From: Tsukamurella sp. M9C
GTDB taxonomy: Bacteria > Actinomycetota > Actinomycetes > Mycobacteriales > Mycobacteriaceae
DNA length: 64,000 nt
Reading direction: 5' to 3'
NCBI RefSeq assembly: GCF_020169415.1
Contig: NZ_JAIULG010000008.1
Coordinates: 43,175-107,174, forward strand
Shown: positions 29,546 to 38,699 of the stretch, one piece after another
Numbering within the stretch: position 1 is the stretch's first letter
Layout: each line of letters begins with the position of its first letter
Notes under the pieces: model-generated
Database searches by the model: none
Told to the model about the DNA's origin: nothing
The model's input: only the letters and a program-made list of their open reading frames with translations
Position numbers and translations under genes: made by a program

Positions 29546-30112
29546 ATGGAAGGCATGGCGCTGCGGCACGCGATCTCCTCGACCCTCCTGGTGCTGGGGG
29601 AGGCCTCCGGGTACGACCTCTCCAAGGAGTTCGACGGTGCCCGCGCCAACTTCTGGGTGGCTACGCCGCAGCAGCTCTACCGGGAGCTCGAGCGCATGGA
29701 GTCCGACGGGGTGATCGTCGCGCGGACCGTCGAACAGGAGAAGCGGCCGAACAAGCGCGTCTTCCGGCTCACCGACGCCGGCTGCGCCGAGCTCGCCGCC
29801 TTCACCGCGACCACCCCGCGCGCCACCGCGATCCGCGACGAGCTGATGGTGCAGGTGCAGGCCGTCGAGGTCGGCGATCCGGCCGCGGTGTGCGACGCCG
29901 TGGGTGCGCTCCGTGACGCCGCCGCGGCCAAGCTCGCCTATTACGAGCGGATCGAGCGCACCTGGCTCGGCGACCGCGGCCGCGCCGAGCTCCTCGCCGA
30001 CGTGCACCTCGGCGGCCCGTATCTCACGCTGCTGCGCGGGCTGTCCTTCGAGCGGGAGAACGTCGCGTGGGCAGAGCTGGCGCTGCCGGTGCTGCGTGCC
30101 CGGATCGCCTGA
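29546..30112 (+). CDS. PadR family transcriptional regulator
   Basis: This protein of about 188 residues has the PadR winged helix (LRHAISSTLLVLGEASGYDL; PQQLYRELERMESDGVI) and a C-terminal helical Vir_act_alpha_C-like dimerisation domain. The start is ambiguous: TTG 29537, ATG 29546 and ATG 29555 are in frame; 29546 is used here, and 29555 would leave GGAAGG too close. It likely controls itself and the divergent SnoaL-like gene. Confidence 0.85.
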   Translation: MEGMALRHAISSTLLVLGEASGYDLSKEFDGARANFWVATPQQLYRELERMESDGVIVARTVEQEKRPNKRVFRLTDAGCAELAAFTATTPRATAIRDELMVQVQAVEVGDPAAVCDAVGALRDAAAAKLAYYERIERTWLGDRGRAELLADVHLGGPYLTLLRGLSFERENVAWAELALPVLRARIA

Positions 30113-30136
30113 CGCGCAGTGACGCGGTGCTCGGCA

Positions 30137-30157
30137 TTTTCCGGTTTCAGCGGAAAA
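30137..30157 (+). terminator. Stem-loop after padR
   Basis: Arms TTTTCCG and CGGAAAA (30137-30143 and 30151-30157) flank a 7-base loop 24 bases after the padR stop. It may be a weak terminator or a regulator site for the next gene. Confidence 0.35.
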
Positions 30158-30192
30158 GTTAATCACCGTTCCTTAGGATGCCTGCAGGACCA

Positions 30193-30223
30193 ACCCGTAT
30201 AGGGGTGTGAATGCGATTCGCAT
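30193..30223 (+). promoter_or_regulatory. CsoR/RicR-like copper operator and adjacent palindrome
   Basis: ACCCGTATAGGGGT (30193-30206) is a palindrome with one mismatch pair and has the ACCC-N-TATA-N-GGGT look of copper-sensor (CsoR/RicR) operators; TATAGG inside could be a -10. ATGCGATTCGCAT (30211-30223) directly follows as a perfect palindrome. Both lie just upstream of the LVIVD/DUF305 gene pair. Confidence 0.45.
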
Positions 30224-30266
30224 CCCGCGCCGGATCGCCCGGGACCTGCGGGAATGCGGAGGATGC

Positions 30267-31820
30267 ATGAGGACCACCGGTGTGAGGGCCTCGGCCCTGC
30301 TGCGTTGCCTGCTGGCCGGCCTGCTCGTGGCCGTGGGGGTGGCGGGCGCGCCGGGCGTGGCGCAGGCCGACCCGTCGTACTTCCCCGCGACCGGCCGATG
30401 GGAGAAGGCGGTCCCGCGTGCGGACTGCCGCGAGGGCGACCGCGTCGAAACGGGGATCCAGGGCGACGTCCCGCTCGAGGACCGCAAGAACCGGCGCAGC
30501 ACCAAGGGCTACAACTGCAACATCGACCTCGTCGGCCAGTACCAGGGCGACGGTGCGGGCATCGTCAGCCCGAGCTACAAGAACTGCTCGTACATCTCCA
30601 CGACCTTCCCGACGAACTTCGCCGGAGGCCGCGGCCCCGGCGTGCGGGTCGTCGACAACTCCGACCCGAAGAACCCGAAGCAGACGGCGGTCCTCAACGA
30701 GCTCGGCATGGTCACCGGGACGTGGGAGTCGCTCAAGGTCAACGCGAAACGCGGACTCCTGATCGGCACCTCCGTCCCGTTTCTGACGGGATTCGGATAC
30801 ATCGCGATCTACGACGTCGCGACAGACTGCGCCCGGCCGCGGCTGCTCAACCCGGGCCCCGGTTCGAACCTGGCGATGCCGATCCCGATCACCACCCACG
30901 AGGGCGACTTCTCGCCCGACGGGCGGACGTACTGGGCGTCCGGGCCGATCGCGGGGCATCTCAGCGCCGTCGACATCACTGACCCCGCCAATCCGATGGT
31001 CGTCTGGTCGGGCATCACGGGGATCGAGGGGCATGGCATCGGCTTCTCGCCCGACGGTCGGCAGCTGTACGCCTCCACGCTCGCCGGCATCACCGTCATC
31101 GACGTCTCGGCGATCCAGGACCGCAAGCCGCGCACGGTCGTGACCGCGCCGGTGCCGCACGTGGGTCGCAAGTTCTGGCTCGACGGGAACATCACGCAGC
31201 ACAGCATCTACGTCACCTACGGCGGCAAGCCCCACGTCTACGTGGTCGACGAGGCCGGATCGGGCGGCGTGAAGCTGCTCGCTCTCACCGATCTCAAGGA
31301 CCTCAAGCTCCGCAACCAGATCAAGCTCGAGATCAACCTGCCGAAGAACGCGACCAAGTGGGCGTCCAGCGCCACGTCGAACGGCGTCTTCGGGTACGAC
31401 GCGCACTACTGCTCCGTCGACCGGCCGGAGCAGCCGACGGCCATGGCGTGCGGCTGGATCCAGTCCGGGATCCGCGTCTTCGACATCCGCGACCCCGACC
31501 GGATCCGCGAGATCGCCTACTTCAATCCGCCGGCGCAGACGGGGAAGAACCTGCAGCTGCCGAACTCGACGCACGCCCTGCTCGGCTCGATCATCGCGCC
31601 GCCGATCATGGGCACGCTGTCGATCGCGCGGTCGATCCTGCAGGGGCAGGCCCCGGTCAACGGGATCATCAACGACCAGAGCAGGCTCCTGGGCGCGGAT
31701 CTCTCGGCCGACTGGTGCATGTCGCCGCCGGAGTTCCGCGGCAACGAACTCATGGTCAGCTGCATGGACAACGGCTTCCTGCGGCTGCGCATCGACCCGA
31801 AGGTGTACTCGCCACGATGA
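30267..31820 (+). CDS. Secreted LVIVD-repeat beta-propeller protein
   Basis: This 517-residue exported protein has a signal peptide (about residues 1-35, cut near AQA-DPS). Repeated strand units such as PGVRVVDNSDPKNPK, HLSAVDITDPANPM and GIRVFDIRDPDRIRE are LVIVD repeats and imply a beta-propeller. Several cysteines (CNIDL, CSYIS, CGWIQSG, CMSPPEF, SCMDNG) could form disulfides. ATG 30267 follows CGGAGGA; an upstream GTG frame at 30207 is less likely. Its stop overlaps the DUF305 ATG (ATGA), so the two proteins are made together. Confidence 0.82.
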   Translation: MRTTGVRASALLRCLLAGLLVAVGVAGAPGVAQADPSYFPATGRWEKAVPRADCREGDRVETGIQGDVPLEDRKNRRSTKGYNCNIDLVGQYQGDGAGIVSPSYKNCSYISTTFPTNFAGGRGPGVRVVDNSDPKNPKQTAVLNELGMVTGTWESLKVNAKRGLLIGTSVPFLTGFGYIAIYDVATDCARPRLLNPGPGSNLAMPIPITTHEGDFSPDGRTYWASGPIAGHLSAVDITDPANPMVVWSGITGIEGHGIGFSPDGRQLYASTLAGITVIDVSAIQDRKPRTVVTAPVPHVGRKFWLDGNITQHSIYVTYGGKPHVYVVDEAGSGGVKLLALTDLKDLKLRNQIKLEINLPKNATKWASSATSNGVFGYDAHYCSVDRPEQPTAMACGWIQSGIRVFDIRDPDRIREIAYFNPPAQTGKNLQLPNSTHALLGSIIAPPIMGTLSIARSILQGQAPVNGIINDQSRLLGADLSADWCMSPPEFRGNELMVSCMDNGFLRLRIDPKVYSPR

Positions 31821-32548
31821 CGGGATTCACGGAACGGCGGTCCGTGCGCGCGGCCGCCGCAGTGCTGGCGATCGCCCTGGCGGTCGCGATCGGCGTCCTG
31901 ATCGGGAGGGGCGCCCAGCCGGCGGAGCCCGAGCAGCAGCCGGGCGGGCCGCAGCGGCTCAGCGCCGCCGACATCGGCTTCGCGCAGGACATGATCGCGC
32001 ACCACCAGCAGGCGCTGCAGATGGTCGAGTTGCTGGGGCCCGACCTCAGCGCGGACGTGCGGGGCATCGCGACGCAGATCCAGCTCTCGCAGAGCAGGGA
32101 GATCGGCGTGCTCATGGGCTGGCTCGAAGTGCTGGGGGAGCCGCTGCAGAACCCGAACCCGATGGCCTGGATGACGGACGAATCCTCGGCACCGTCGACG
32201 GGCGCGAGCGGGGGCGGGGCGCACGGCGGCCACGCGATGCCCGCCGCGACGTCGAGCTCGGCGTCGGCCGCGCCGACGATGCAGCACGCCATGCCCGGGA
32301 TGGCGACGAGCGAGGAGCTCACGGCGCTGACCACCGCGTCGGGTGTGCAACAGGAGGTTCGGTTCCTGCAGCTGATGCTCCGCCACCACCAGGGCGGCGT
32401 CGACATGGCGGGGTACGCGCAACGCGGCGGTGACGCGCCGGCGGTCCGCCAGCGCGCCACTGCCATGGCCAAGGGGCAGTCCGACGAGATCAGCATGATG
32501 CTGGTCCAGCTCACCGCGCGGAACGCGACCTCGCTGCCCTACCCCTGA
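31817..32548 (+). CDS. DUF305 protein, probable extracytoplasmic copper-binding protein
   Basis: This 243-residue protein has one N-terminal membrane anchor (about 14-32) and two DUF305 halves. Each half has an HH pair on a helix: DMIAHHQQALQM and MLRHHQGGVDMAG. The linker is rich in His and Met (AHGGHAMP, MQHAMPGM), as in copper-binding sites. DUF305 proteins such as cyanobacterial CopM bind copper. It is translationally coupled to the LVIVD protein. Copper function is an inference. Confidence 0.82.
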   Translation: MTGFTERRSVRAAAAVLAIALAVAIGVLIGRGAQPAEPEQQPGGPQRLSAADIGFAQDMIAHHQQALQMVELLGPDLSADVRGIATQIQLSQSREIGVLMGWLEVLGEPLQNPNPMAWMTDESSAPSTGASGGGAHGGHAMPAATSSSASAAPTMQHAMPGMATSEELTALTTASGVQQEVRFLQLMLRHHQGGVDMAGYAQRGGDAPAVRQRATAMAKGQSDEISMMLVQLTARNATSLPYP

Positions 32549-32570
32549 CGCCGGCCGAGCCGGAGCCCGG

Positions 32571-33542
32571 TCAGCGCACGACGTGCGGCATGAGCGCGTC
32601 GGGCGGGATCACACCGAACTTGCCGGCGTTGTAGTCCTCGAGCGCCTGGATCAGCTCGGCCTTGGTGTTCATCACGAACGGGCCGTACTGCGCGACGGTC
32701 TCGCGGATCGGGCGGCCGCCCAGGATCAGCACCTCCATCGCGGGGCGGTGCGAGTCCTGCGACTCGTCGGCGGCCACGGTGATGCGGTCGCCGGGGCCGA
32801 GCTGCGCGAGCTGGCCCTGGTGGATCGGGTGCCCCACGGGCCCGACGGTGCCCTTGCCGCTCAGTATGTAGACCAGCGCGTTGAAGTCGCGGTTCCACGG
32901 CAGCGAGGCCTCGGCGCCGGGCGCGATGGTCGCGTGCACGAAGTTGATCGGCGTGCGGGTGGAGCCGGGGCCGGCGTGCCCGTCGACCTCGCCCGCGACG
33001 ACGCGGATCAGCGCGCCGCCGTCCTGCGTGGTGACGAGCGTGGTCTGGCCGCCCTCGAGGTTCTGGTAGGCGGGCGTCGTGAACTTCTCCGACTTGGGGA
33101 GGTTCACCCACAACTGGATGCCGTGGAAGGTGCCGCCCGACTCGACCAGCTCGGCCGGCGGGGTCTCGATGTGCAGGATGCCGGAGCCCGCGGTCATCCA
33201 CTGGGTGGCGCCGTCCTGGATGAGTCCGCCGCCGCCGTGGCTGTCCTGGTGCTGGAACAGGCCGTCGATCATGTAGGTCACGGTCTCGAAGCCGCGGTGC
33301 GGGTGCCAGTGCGTGCCCTTGGGCTCGCCGGGCTCGTACTCGACCTCGCCCATCTGGTCCATGTGGATGAACGGGTCCAGGTCGCGCGGGTGCACGCCGG
33401 CGAAGGCGCGGACGACGGGGAAGCCCTCGCCCTCGTGGCCGCGGGGGCCGGTCGTGATCTTCCGGACGGGGCGTTCGGTGTCCGACGGTGCCGCCGCGGC
33501 GATGCGGGGCAGGGTCAGGGTGTCTGCGGTGACGGCGGGCAT
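32571..33542 (-). CDS. Pirin family protein
   Basis: This 323-residue bicupin has the pirin metal site HMDQMGE, HPHRGFETVTYMIDG and the downstream HGIQLWVNLP. Pirins bind iron; some are quercetin dioxygenases and others act as redox regulators. The C-terminal cupin ends GGRPIRETVAQYGPFVMNT. It converges on the DUF305 gene with 22 bases between stops. A palindrome lies upstream. Confidence 0.92.
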   Translation of the reverse strand: MPAVTADTLTLPRIAAAAPSDTERPVRKITTGPRGHEGEGFPVVRAFAGVHPRDLDPFIHMDQMGEVEYEPGEPKGTHWHPHRGFETVTYMIDGLFQHQDSHGGGGLIQDGATQWMTAGSGILHIETPPAELVESGGTFHGIQLWVNLPKSEKFTTPAYQNLEGGQTTLVTTQDGGALIRVVAGEVDGHAGPGSTRTPINFVHATIAPGAEASLPWNRDFNALVYILSGKGTVGPVGHPIHQGQLAQLGPGDRITVAADESQDSHRPAMEVLILGGRPIRETVAQYGPFVMNTKAELIQALEDYNAGKFGVIPPDALMPHVVR

Positions 33543-33586
33543 GTCGTCCTCCTCGATTGGCTGGTGACGCTGACAGTACCATCAAC

Positions 33587-33600
33587 CGGACCGTGGTCCG
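33587..33600. promoter_or_regulatory. Palindrome upstream of pirin
   Basis: CGGACCGTGGTCCG is a perfect 6-base-arm palindrome 45 bases before the pirin start, overlapping where a -35/-10 would lie. It is a candidate operator; no regulator gene is adjacent. Confidence 0.4.
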
Positions 33601-33671
33601 ATTAATTCCGCGATGAGGTGGCACGGCGTGACGTCGTGCGTCCGGCCGGTAGTGGGGTGCAGTCCGGCGAC

Positions 33672-33749
33672 TATGAAAACGTGACCGCTGGTGACGATTC
33701 AGGCATGCCGCAATGTCCGGATTGGCACCAGCGGTCACGTTTTCATAGC
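33672..33749. repeat. Perfect 23-bp inverted repeat (long hairpin)
   Basis: Arms 33672-33694 (CTATGAAAACGTGACCGCTG then GTG) and 33727-33749 are exact reverse complements, spaced by 32 bases. The spacer and outer flanks also show partial inverted symmetry, so the whole imperfect palindrome is about 100 bases. It sits in the 321-base gap between divergent pirin and hydrolase genes, where no terminator is expected. There is no adjacent transposase or target duplication that I can see. The rest of the gap has only the palindrome at 33587. Confidence 0.8.
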
Positions 33750-33863
33750 TGCCGAATCGAGTGTCGCCACGGCCCGCGTCCCCGCGCGGGCGTAGTGGCC
33801 CTCGGAGGGCGGCCGCACCGGACTCGAGACCGTCCACGGGGCGTGCCAGCTAGTGTCGGAGCC

Positions 33864-34718
33864 GTGACTCGATCAGTGGGATTGGCCGTCTCGTACGACG
33901 GCACGGAGATCTTCTACGCCGACTACGCGGACGGTGCCGACCCGGCGAAGCCGGCGTTCCTGCTGGTCCACGGCTGGTCGGCGAGCTCGGACTCGTGGGG
34001 CGCGGCGTTCCTCGGCGAGCTCACCGCCGCCGGGCACCGCGTGGTCGCCGTGGACAACCGCGGCCACGGGCGCAGCTCGGTCCCGGACTCCGACCACCCG
34101 TACTCCACGGAGCGCTTCGCCGACGACCTCGCGGTGATCCGCCGCGACCTGGGCCTGACCGACGTGATCCTCGTCGGCTGGTCCTACGGCGGCCTCGTCA
34201 TCGCGGACCACCTCGCCACCCACGGCACGGACGGGGTCACGGCCGTCGGGCTCATCGGCGCCATCACGTCCATCGGCGGCTCGAAGGAGACCGGCCCGTT
34301 CCCCGGCGGCGTCACCGGCGACTCCATGAACGCCGCCCTCCCGGCAGCGCTGTCCGCGCACCCCGGCAAGGCCATCACCGCCCTGGCGAAGCTGCGGATG
34401 CTGCCGCACGGCTTCGACCAGGACGCGCTCGGCTCCGTCGCCCAGCAGCAGTTCGGCATCGCGCTGTCCACGCCTCCGGCCGTGCGCGGCGGGCTGTTCC
34501 GGCGCTCCGTCGACCACGACGCCGACCTCGCGGCCTGGACCTTCCCGGTCCTGGTGCAGCACGGCCGCGACGACGAGGTGGTGGCGCCGTCGACCGCGGA
34601 GCACCACGCCCGGATCCTGCCGAACGCGACCCTGTCCTGGTGGGACGGAGGCGGGCACGCCCCCTTCGTCGTCGACCCCGCCCGCAGCGCCCGCGAACTC
34701 CTCGAACTGGCGCCCTGA
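33864..34718 (+). CDS. Alpha/beta hydrolase
   Basis: This 284-residue hydrolase has the oxyanion motif VHGWSASSDSW, the aspartate-bearing DNRGHGRSS, the nucleophile elbow GWSYGG and a final GGGHAPF with the catalytic His. It most resembles non-heme chloroperoxidase-like esterases. GTG 33864 is chosen because upstream sequence in this frame is the inverted-repeat region. It ends 24 bases before mshA on the same strand and may share its transcript. Confidence 0.85.
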   Translation: MTRSVGLAVSYDGTEIFYADYADGADPAKPAFLLVHGWSASSDSWGAAFLGELTAAGHRVVAVDNRGHGRSSVPDSDHPYSTERFADDLAVIRRDLGLTDVILVGWSYGGLVIADHLATHGTDGVTAVGLIGAITSIGGSKETGPFPGGVTGDSMNAALPAALSAHPGKAITALAKLRMLPHGFDQDALGSVAQQQFGIALSTPPAVRGGLFRRSVDHDADLAAWTFPVLVQHGRDDEVVAPSTAEHHARILPNATLSWWDGGGHAPFVVDPARSARELLELAP

Positions 34719-34742
34719 TCGGCCGGGGTTAAGCTGGACGAC

Positions 34743-36056
34743 GTGCCTACTGGGAAGTCCGCGGCCCCCGTGCCGCGCCGGATCGCGGTGCTGTCGGTGC
34801 ACACGTCGCCGCTGGCCCAGCCCGGGACGGGCGACGCCGGCGGGATGAACGTCTACATCTGGCAGACCTCCCTCGAGCTCGCGAAGCGCGGCATCGAGGT
34901 CGAGATCTTCACCCGCGCCACCGCCTCGGCCGACCAGCCGATCGTCGAGGCCGCGCCCGGCATCCGCGTGCGCAACATCGTCGCGGGGCCCTTCGAGGGC
35001 CTGGACAAGACCGACCTGCCGGCGCAGCTGTGCGCCTTCGCCGCGGGCGTGCAGCGCGCCGAGGCCCGCGAGGAGCCCGGCTACTTCGACCTGATCCACT
35101 CGCACTACTGGCTCTCGGGCCAGGTCGGCTGGCTCGCGCGCGACCGCTGGGGCGTGCCGCTGGTACACACCGCGCACACGCTCGCCGCGGTGAAGAACGA
35201 CGCCCTCGCGGTCGGCGACACCGCGGAGCCCCAGGCCCGGCTCATCGGCGAACAGCAGGTCTCCGACGAGGCCGACCGGCTCATCGTCAACACCGAGGTC
35301 GAGGCCGGCCAGCTCGCGCGGATCCACGACGTGCCGCCCGGCCGTATCGACGTGGTGTATCCGGGCGCCGACCTGAACACTTACACCCCCGGAGACGGGG
35401 CCGCCGAGCGCGCCGAGCTCGGCATCGCGCCCGACGAGCTGGTGCTCACCTTCGTCGGCCGCATCCAGCCGCACAAGGCGCCCGACCTGCTGCTGCGCGC
35501 CGCCGCGCCGCTGATCCACGCGCACCCGGAGCGCCGCATCCGCGTGCTGGTGATCGGCGGACCGTCCGGCACCGGGCTGGAGCGCCCGGACGCGCTGATC
35601 GCACTGGCCCGCGAGCTCGGCATCGAGCACGCGGTCACCTTCGGCCCGCCGCGCCCGCCCGCCGGGCTCGCCGAGGTCTACCGCGCCTCCGACGTGGTCG
35701 TCGTGCCCAGCTACTCCGAGTCCTTCGGCCTCGTCGCCGTCGAGGCGCAGGCGTGCGGCACGCCCGTCGTGGCCGCGAAGGTCGGCGGCCTGCCGGTCGC
35801 CGTCGCCGACGGCGTCTCGGGCCGCCTCGTCGACGGCCACGAGCCCCAGGTGTGGTCCGCCGTGCTCGACGAGGTCACCGCGGATCCCGCGCTGCGGCAA
35901 CGGCTTTCCGACGGTGCCGCCGCCCACGCCCGGCAGTTCTCCTGGGCGCGCACGGCCGACGGCCTCCTGGAGAGCTACGGGAAGGCGATGCAGGCGCGGA
36001 GCGAGGCGGCGCAGACGGTGCGCCGCCGGCGACGCAGAACAGGAGCGCGGGTATGA
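34743..36056 (+). CDS. mshA: D-inositol-3-phosphate glycosyltransferase MshA
   Basis: This 437-residue GT-B enzyme (GT4) transfers GlcNAc from UDP-GlcNAc to inositol 3-phosphate, the first step of mycothiol synthesis. The glycine loop is [11 protein letters not shown] near 30-38. The C-terminal donor site includes [15 protein letters not shown] and the [19 protein letters not shown] block. The start is GTG 34743. The C-terminus ends in a basic run ([12 protein letters not shown]). Its stop overlaps the ybjN ATG (ATGA). Order mshA-ybjN matches Rv0486-Rv0487. Confidence 0.96.
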   Translation: MPTGKSAAPVPRRIAVLSVHTSPLAQPGTGDAGGMNVYIWQTSLELAKRGIEVEIFTRATASADQPIVEAAPGIRVRNIVAGPFEGLDKTDLPAQLCAFAAGVQRAEAREEPGYFDLIHSHYWLSGQVGWLARDRWGVPLVHTAHTLAAVKNDALAVGDTAEPQARLIGEQQVSDEADRLIVNTEVEAGQLARIHDVPPGRIDVVYPGADLNTYTPGDGAAERAELGIAPDELVLTFVGRIQPHKAPDLLLRAAAPLIHAHPERRIRVLVIGGPSGTGLERPDALIALARELGIEHAVTFGPPRPPAGLAEVYRASDVVVVPSYSESFGLVAVEAQACGTPVVAAKVGGLPVAVADGVSGRLVDGHEPQVWSAVLDEVTADPALRQRLSDGAAAHARQFSWARTADGLLESYGKAMQARSEAAQTVRRRRRRTGARV

Positions 36057-36568
36057 CCACGATGACGCCCGAACAGGTCGAGGCGGCGCTCGCCGAGCGC
36101 GAACTGGAGTTCACGCGCAAGGAGGAGACGGGCACGGACGCCGCCCACTTCGTCATCGAGTTGCCCGGCGAGAAGAAGCTGAAGACCACCACCCTGCTCA
36201 CGCTGGGCACGCACGGCGCGCGGGTGGAGGCCTTCGTCTGCCGGCACGTCGACGAGAACTTCGAGGGCGTGTACCGCTATCTGCTGCAGCGCAACCGGCG
36301 CCTCTACGGGGTGGCGTACACGCTCGACAAGGCCGGCGACATCTACCTCACCGGCAAGTTCGCCGAGCTCACCGAGGACGAGCTGGACCGGATCCTCGGG
36401 CAGGTGCTCGAGGCGGCCGACGGCGACTTCAACATCCTGCTGGAGATGGGCTTCTCCACCGCGATCCGCCGCGAGTTCGACTGGCGCGTCTCCCGCGGCG
36501 AACCGCTGTGGAACCTCAAGCCCTTCGAGCACCTGCTGCCAGACTTTCCGGAGCTTCCGGAGCGCTGA
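36053..36568 (+). CDS. YbjN domain protein (Rv0487-like)
   Basis: This 171-residue protein of the YbjN family has the type III secretion chaperone-like fold by family knowledge; blocks include [19 protein letters not shown] and [20 protein letters not shown]. Function unknown, possibly a stress or motility regulator. It is translationally coupled to mshA, as in mycobacteria. Its last 53 bases overlap the end of the convergent MFS gene. Confidence 0.88.
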   Translation: MTTMTPEQVEAALAERELEFTRKEETGTDAAHFVIELPGEKKLKTTTLLTLGTHGARVEAFVCRHVDENFEGVYRYLLQRNRRLYGVAYTLDKAGDIYLTGKFAELTEDELDRILGQVLEAADGDFNILLEMGFSTAIRREFDWRVSRGEPLWNLKPFEHLLPDFPELPER

Positions 36569-38009
36569 CCTCCTCGGCGCCGTCGGCGACGGTGCGCGTG
36601 CGCGGGATCGCCAGCGCGACAACGGCCGCGACCGCGGCGACGATGCCGGCGATCACGAAGGAACTGGTGAACGCGGACTCCGCGGGCAGCTCGACGGCGC
36701 GCGGGGTGCCGGCGCCCAGGGTGATGGTGGTGCGGGTGAGGACCGTCGCCATCACTGCCGAGGCGACCGCGGTGCCCATGGAGCGCATGAGCGAGTTGAG
36801 GCCGTTCGCGGCGGCGGACTCGGTCTCCGGGACGTTGCCCATGATGAGCGCGGGCATCGCCGAATAGGCCACGCCCACACCGCCGAAGACGATCATCGAG
36901 CCGAGCGACATCTTCCACGTCGCGTCGGTCAGGCCGAGCAGCGCGAAGTAGCCGACGGCCGACATGGTGGCGCCGATCGCGAGCGTCAGGCGCGCGCCGA
37001 TCCGCTTGGTCAGCAGCGCCGAGACGGGGGAGAGTACCATCATGACCAGGCCGCCGGGCACCATCCACAGGCCCGCGTTCAGCATGGTCAGGCCGAGGCC
37101 GTAGCCGGAGGCTTCGGGGATCTGCAGCAGCTGCGGCATCGTCAGCATGAGCGAGAACATCGCGAAGCCGACCATGATCGAGGCGAGGTTGGTCAGCAGG
37201 ATCGGGCGGCGCGCCGAGATCCGCAGGTCCACCAGGGATTCGCGGGTGCGCAGCTCCCACCAGCCCCAGGCCAGCAGCACGAGCACGCCGCCGACGGCGC
37301 AGCCGATCGTGGCCGCCGAGGTCCAGCCCCAGCTCTGCCCCTTGGTGATCGAGAGCAGCACGGACACCAGGCCGACGCTGAGGCTGACGGTGCCGACCAC
37401 GTCGAACTTGCCCGGGTTGAGGTTCGGCGATTCCGGGACCACGACGTACACCAGGCCGAGCGTGATGACGCCCAGCGCGAGCGAGAACCAGAACAGCGTG
37501 TGGTAGTCGAAGTGCTCGGAGATGTAGGCGCCGAACGGAATACCGATCGCGCCGCCCACGCCGAGCATCGCCGACATGAGCGCGACGGCGCCGGGGATCT
37601 TCTTCGCGTGCAGCTCGTCGCGCATGAGCGAGATGCCCACGGGCACCAGGCCCATCGCGAAGCCCTGGAACGAGCGGCCCACGACGGTGAGCAGCAGCGT
37701 GTGCGAGAGCGCGCAGATCAGCGAGCCCGCGATGAGGCTCAGCAGGCTGGTGAGCAGGATGAGGCGCTTGCCGTACATGTCGCCGAGGCGCCCGGCGATC
37801 GGCATCGCGACCGACGAGGCCAGCAGCGTCGAGGTGATGACCCACGCGGCGTTGTCGGCGGAGGTGTTCAGCAGGTGCGGCAGCTGCCCGACGAGCGGCA
37901 CCACCAGCGACTGCATGAGGGAGGCGAGGAGTCCGCCGAGGCACAGGACGGCGATGAGGATCCCGTCCGACGGGGCCCCGGCGCGGGTCTTTCGGAGCAT
38001 GTCTGTCAT
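36516..38009 (-). CDS. MFS drug efflux transporter (DHA2, EmrB/QacA type)
   Basis: This 497-residue protein has about 14 transmembrane helices. Motif A is GRLGDMYGKR, and motif C-like VGGAIGIPFGAY indicates a drug/H+ antiporter. It exports unknown compounds across the inner membrane. Its end overlaps ybjN by 53 bases in the opposite direction, so the ends of both transcripts are complementary. An inverted repeat precedes its start. Confidence 0.9.
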   Translation of the reverse strand: MTDMLRKTRAGAPSDGILIAVLCLGGLLASLMQSLVVPLVGQLPHLLNTSADNAAWVITSTLLASSVAMPIAGRLGDMYGKRLILLTSLLSLIAGSLICALSHTLLLTVVGRSFQGFAMGLVPVGISLMRDELHAKKIPGAVALMSAMLGVGGAIGIPFGAYISEHFDYHTLFWFSLALGVITLGLVYVVVPESPNLNPGKFDVVGTVSLSVGLVSVLLSITKGQSWGWTSAATIGCAVGGVLVLLAWGWWELRTRESLVDLRISARRPILLTNLASIMVGFAMFSLMLTMPQLLQIPEASGYGLGLTMLNAGLWMVPGGLVMMVLSPVSALLTKRIGARLTLAIGATMSAVGYFALLGLTDATWKMSLGSMIVFGGVGVAYSAMPALIMGNVPETESAAANGLNSLMRSMGTAVASAVMATVLTRTTITLGAGTPRAVELPAESAFTSSFVIAGIVAAVAAVVALAIPRTRTVADGAEEVSAPEAPESLAAGARRA

Positions 38010-38021
38010 GCCGCACGACGG

Positions 38022-38039
38022 TAGTTGCAGAATACAACT
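38022..38039 (-). promoter_or_regulatory. Inverted repeat at the MFS promoter
   Basis: AGTTG and CAACT flank 7 bases just upstream of the MFS start; the reverse strand reads TATTCT in the centre, a possible -10. It may bind a repressor, but no regulator gene is adjacent. Confidence 0.35.
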
Positions 38040-38105
38040 CTAGCAACCGGATGCGGCGAGCGTCACCCCCGCCGGGGGCACTGTGACGTGCATTAATGTG
38101 GAGCC

Positions 38106-38699
38106 ATGAACTGCCCGAATCCGGGCTTTCCGCCCTTCGGTCCGGGCCCCGGGGGCCCGGCGCCGGAAGTCGCGGCGGGGCCCGCCCGGCCGCGTCCCGG
38201 CCGAGCCGGGATCTGGGTCGGCATCGCCCTGCTCGTCGCCGCGGTCGTGGGGCCGTTGGTCATCGCACTCACGATCGTCGTCCCCGCGTGGGACCTCGAC
38301 CGCCGGTCCGTTCCCGCGGACGGGGCGCCGCACGGCGTCGTTCTCCCCGTGAACGCGGACTACGCGATCTACACGGCGAACTCGGAGTATCTGAGCTACC
38401 GCGACCCGGCGTGCAGTGTCGTCGACGGTTCGGGGGCCGCGGTGGAGCTGCGTCCGCTCGCCGGCACCACCACGGTCGGCGGATGGAAGGTGCTGCGCCG
38501 CTTCGACACCGGGTCGGGCACGGTGGTCGTGACCTGTGAGTCCCCCGAGGGGATGAGGCAGAACGTGGAGGTCGGGAAGTACCCGCGCTTCGGCCCGATG
38601 ATCGGGGCGATCTTCGGCGCGCTCGCGCTCGGCGGCGTTCTCGGGCTCTCCGGGTTCCTCTGCGTCCTCGTCACCGCGGTCCGGAGGTCGAAGGCGTGA
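38106..38699 (+). CDS. Two-helix membrane protein with ectodomain, paralogue 1
   Basis: This 197-residue protein has a proline/glycine-rich cytoplasmic tail, a membrane helix at about 35-60, an ectodomain of about 95 residues with two cysteines, and a second helix near 165-190. It shares the plan and motifs (VPxDGAPH, LRxFDTGxG, GxIFGAxxxG) with the next gene. I do not recognise the family, though similar proteins occur in other actinobacteria by memory of the motif style. Its stop overlaps the next GTG (GTGA). Confidence 0.7.
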   Translation: MNCPNPGFPPFGPGPGGPAPEVAAGPARPRPGRAGIWVGIALLVAAVVGPLVIALTIVVPAWDLDRRSVPADGAPHGVVLPVNADYAIYTANSEYLSYRDPACSVVDGSGAAVELRPLAGTTTVGGWKVLRRFDTGSGTVVVTCESPEGMRQNVEVGKYPRFGPMIGAIFGALALGGVLGLSGFLCVLVTAVRRSKA

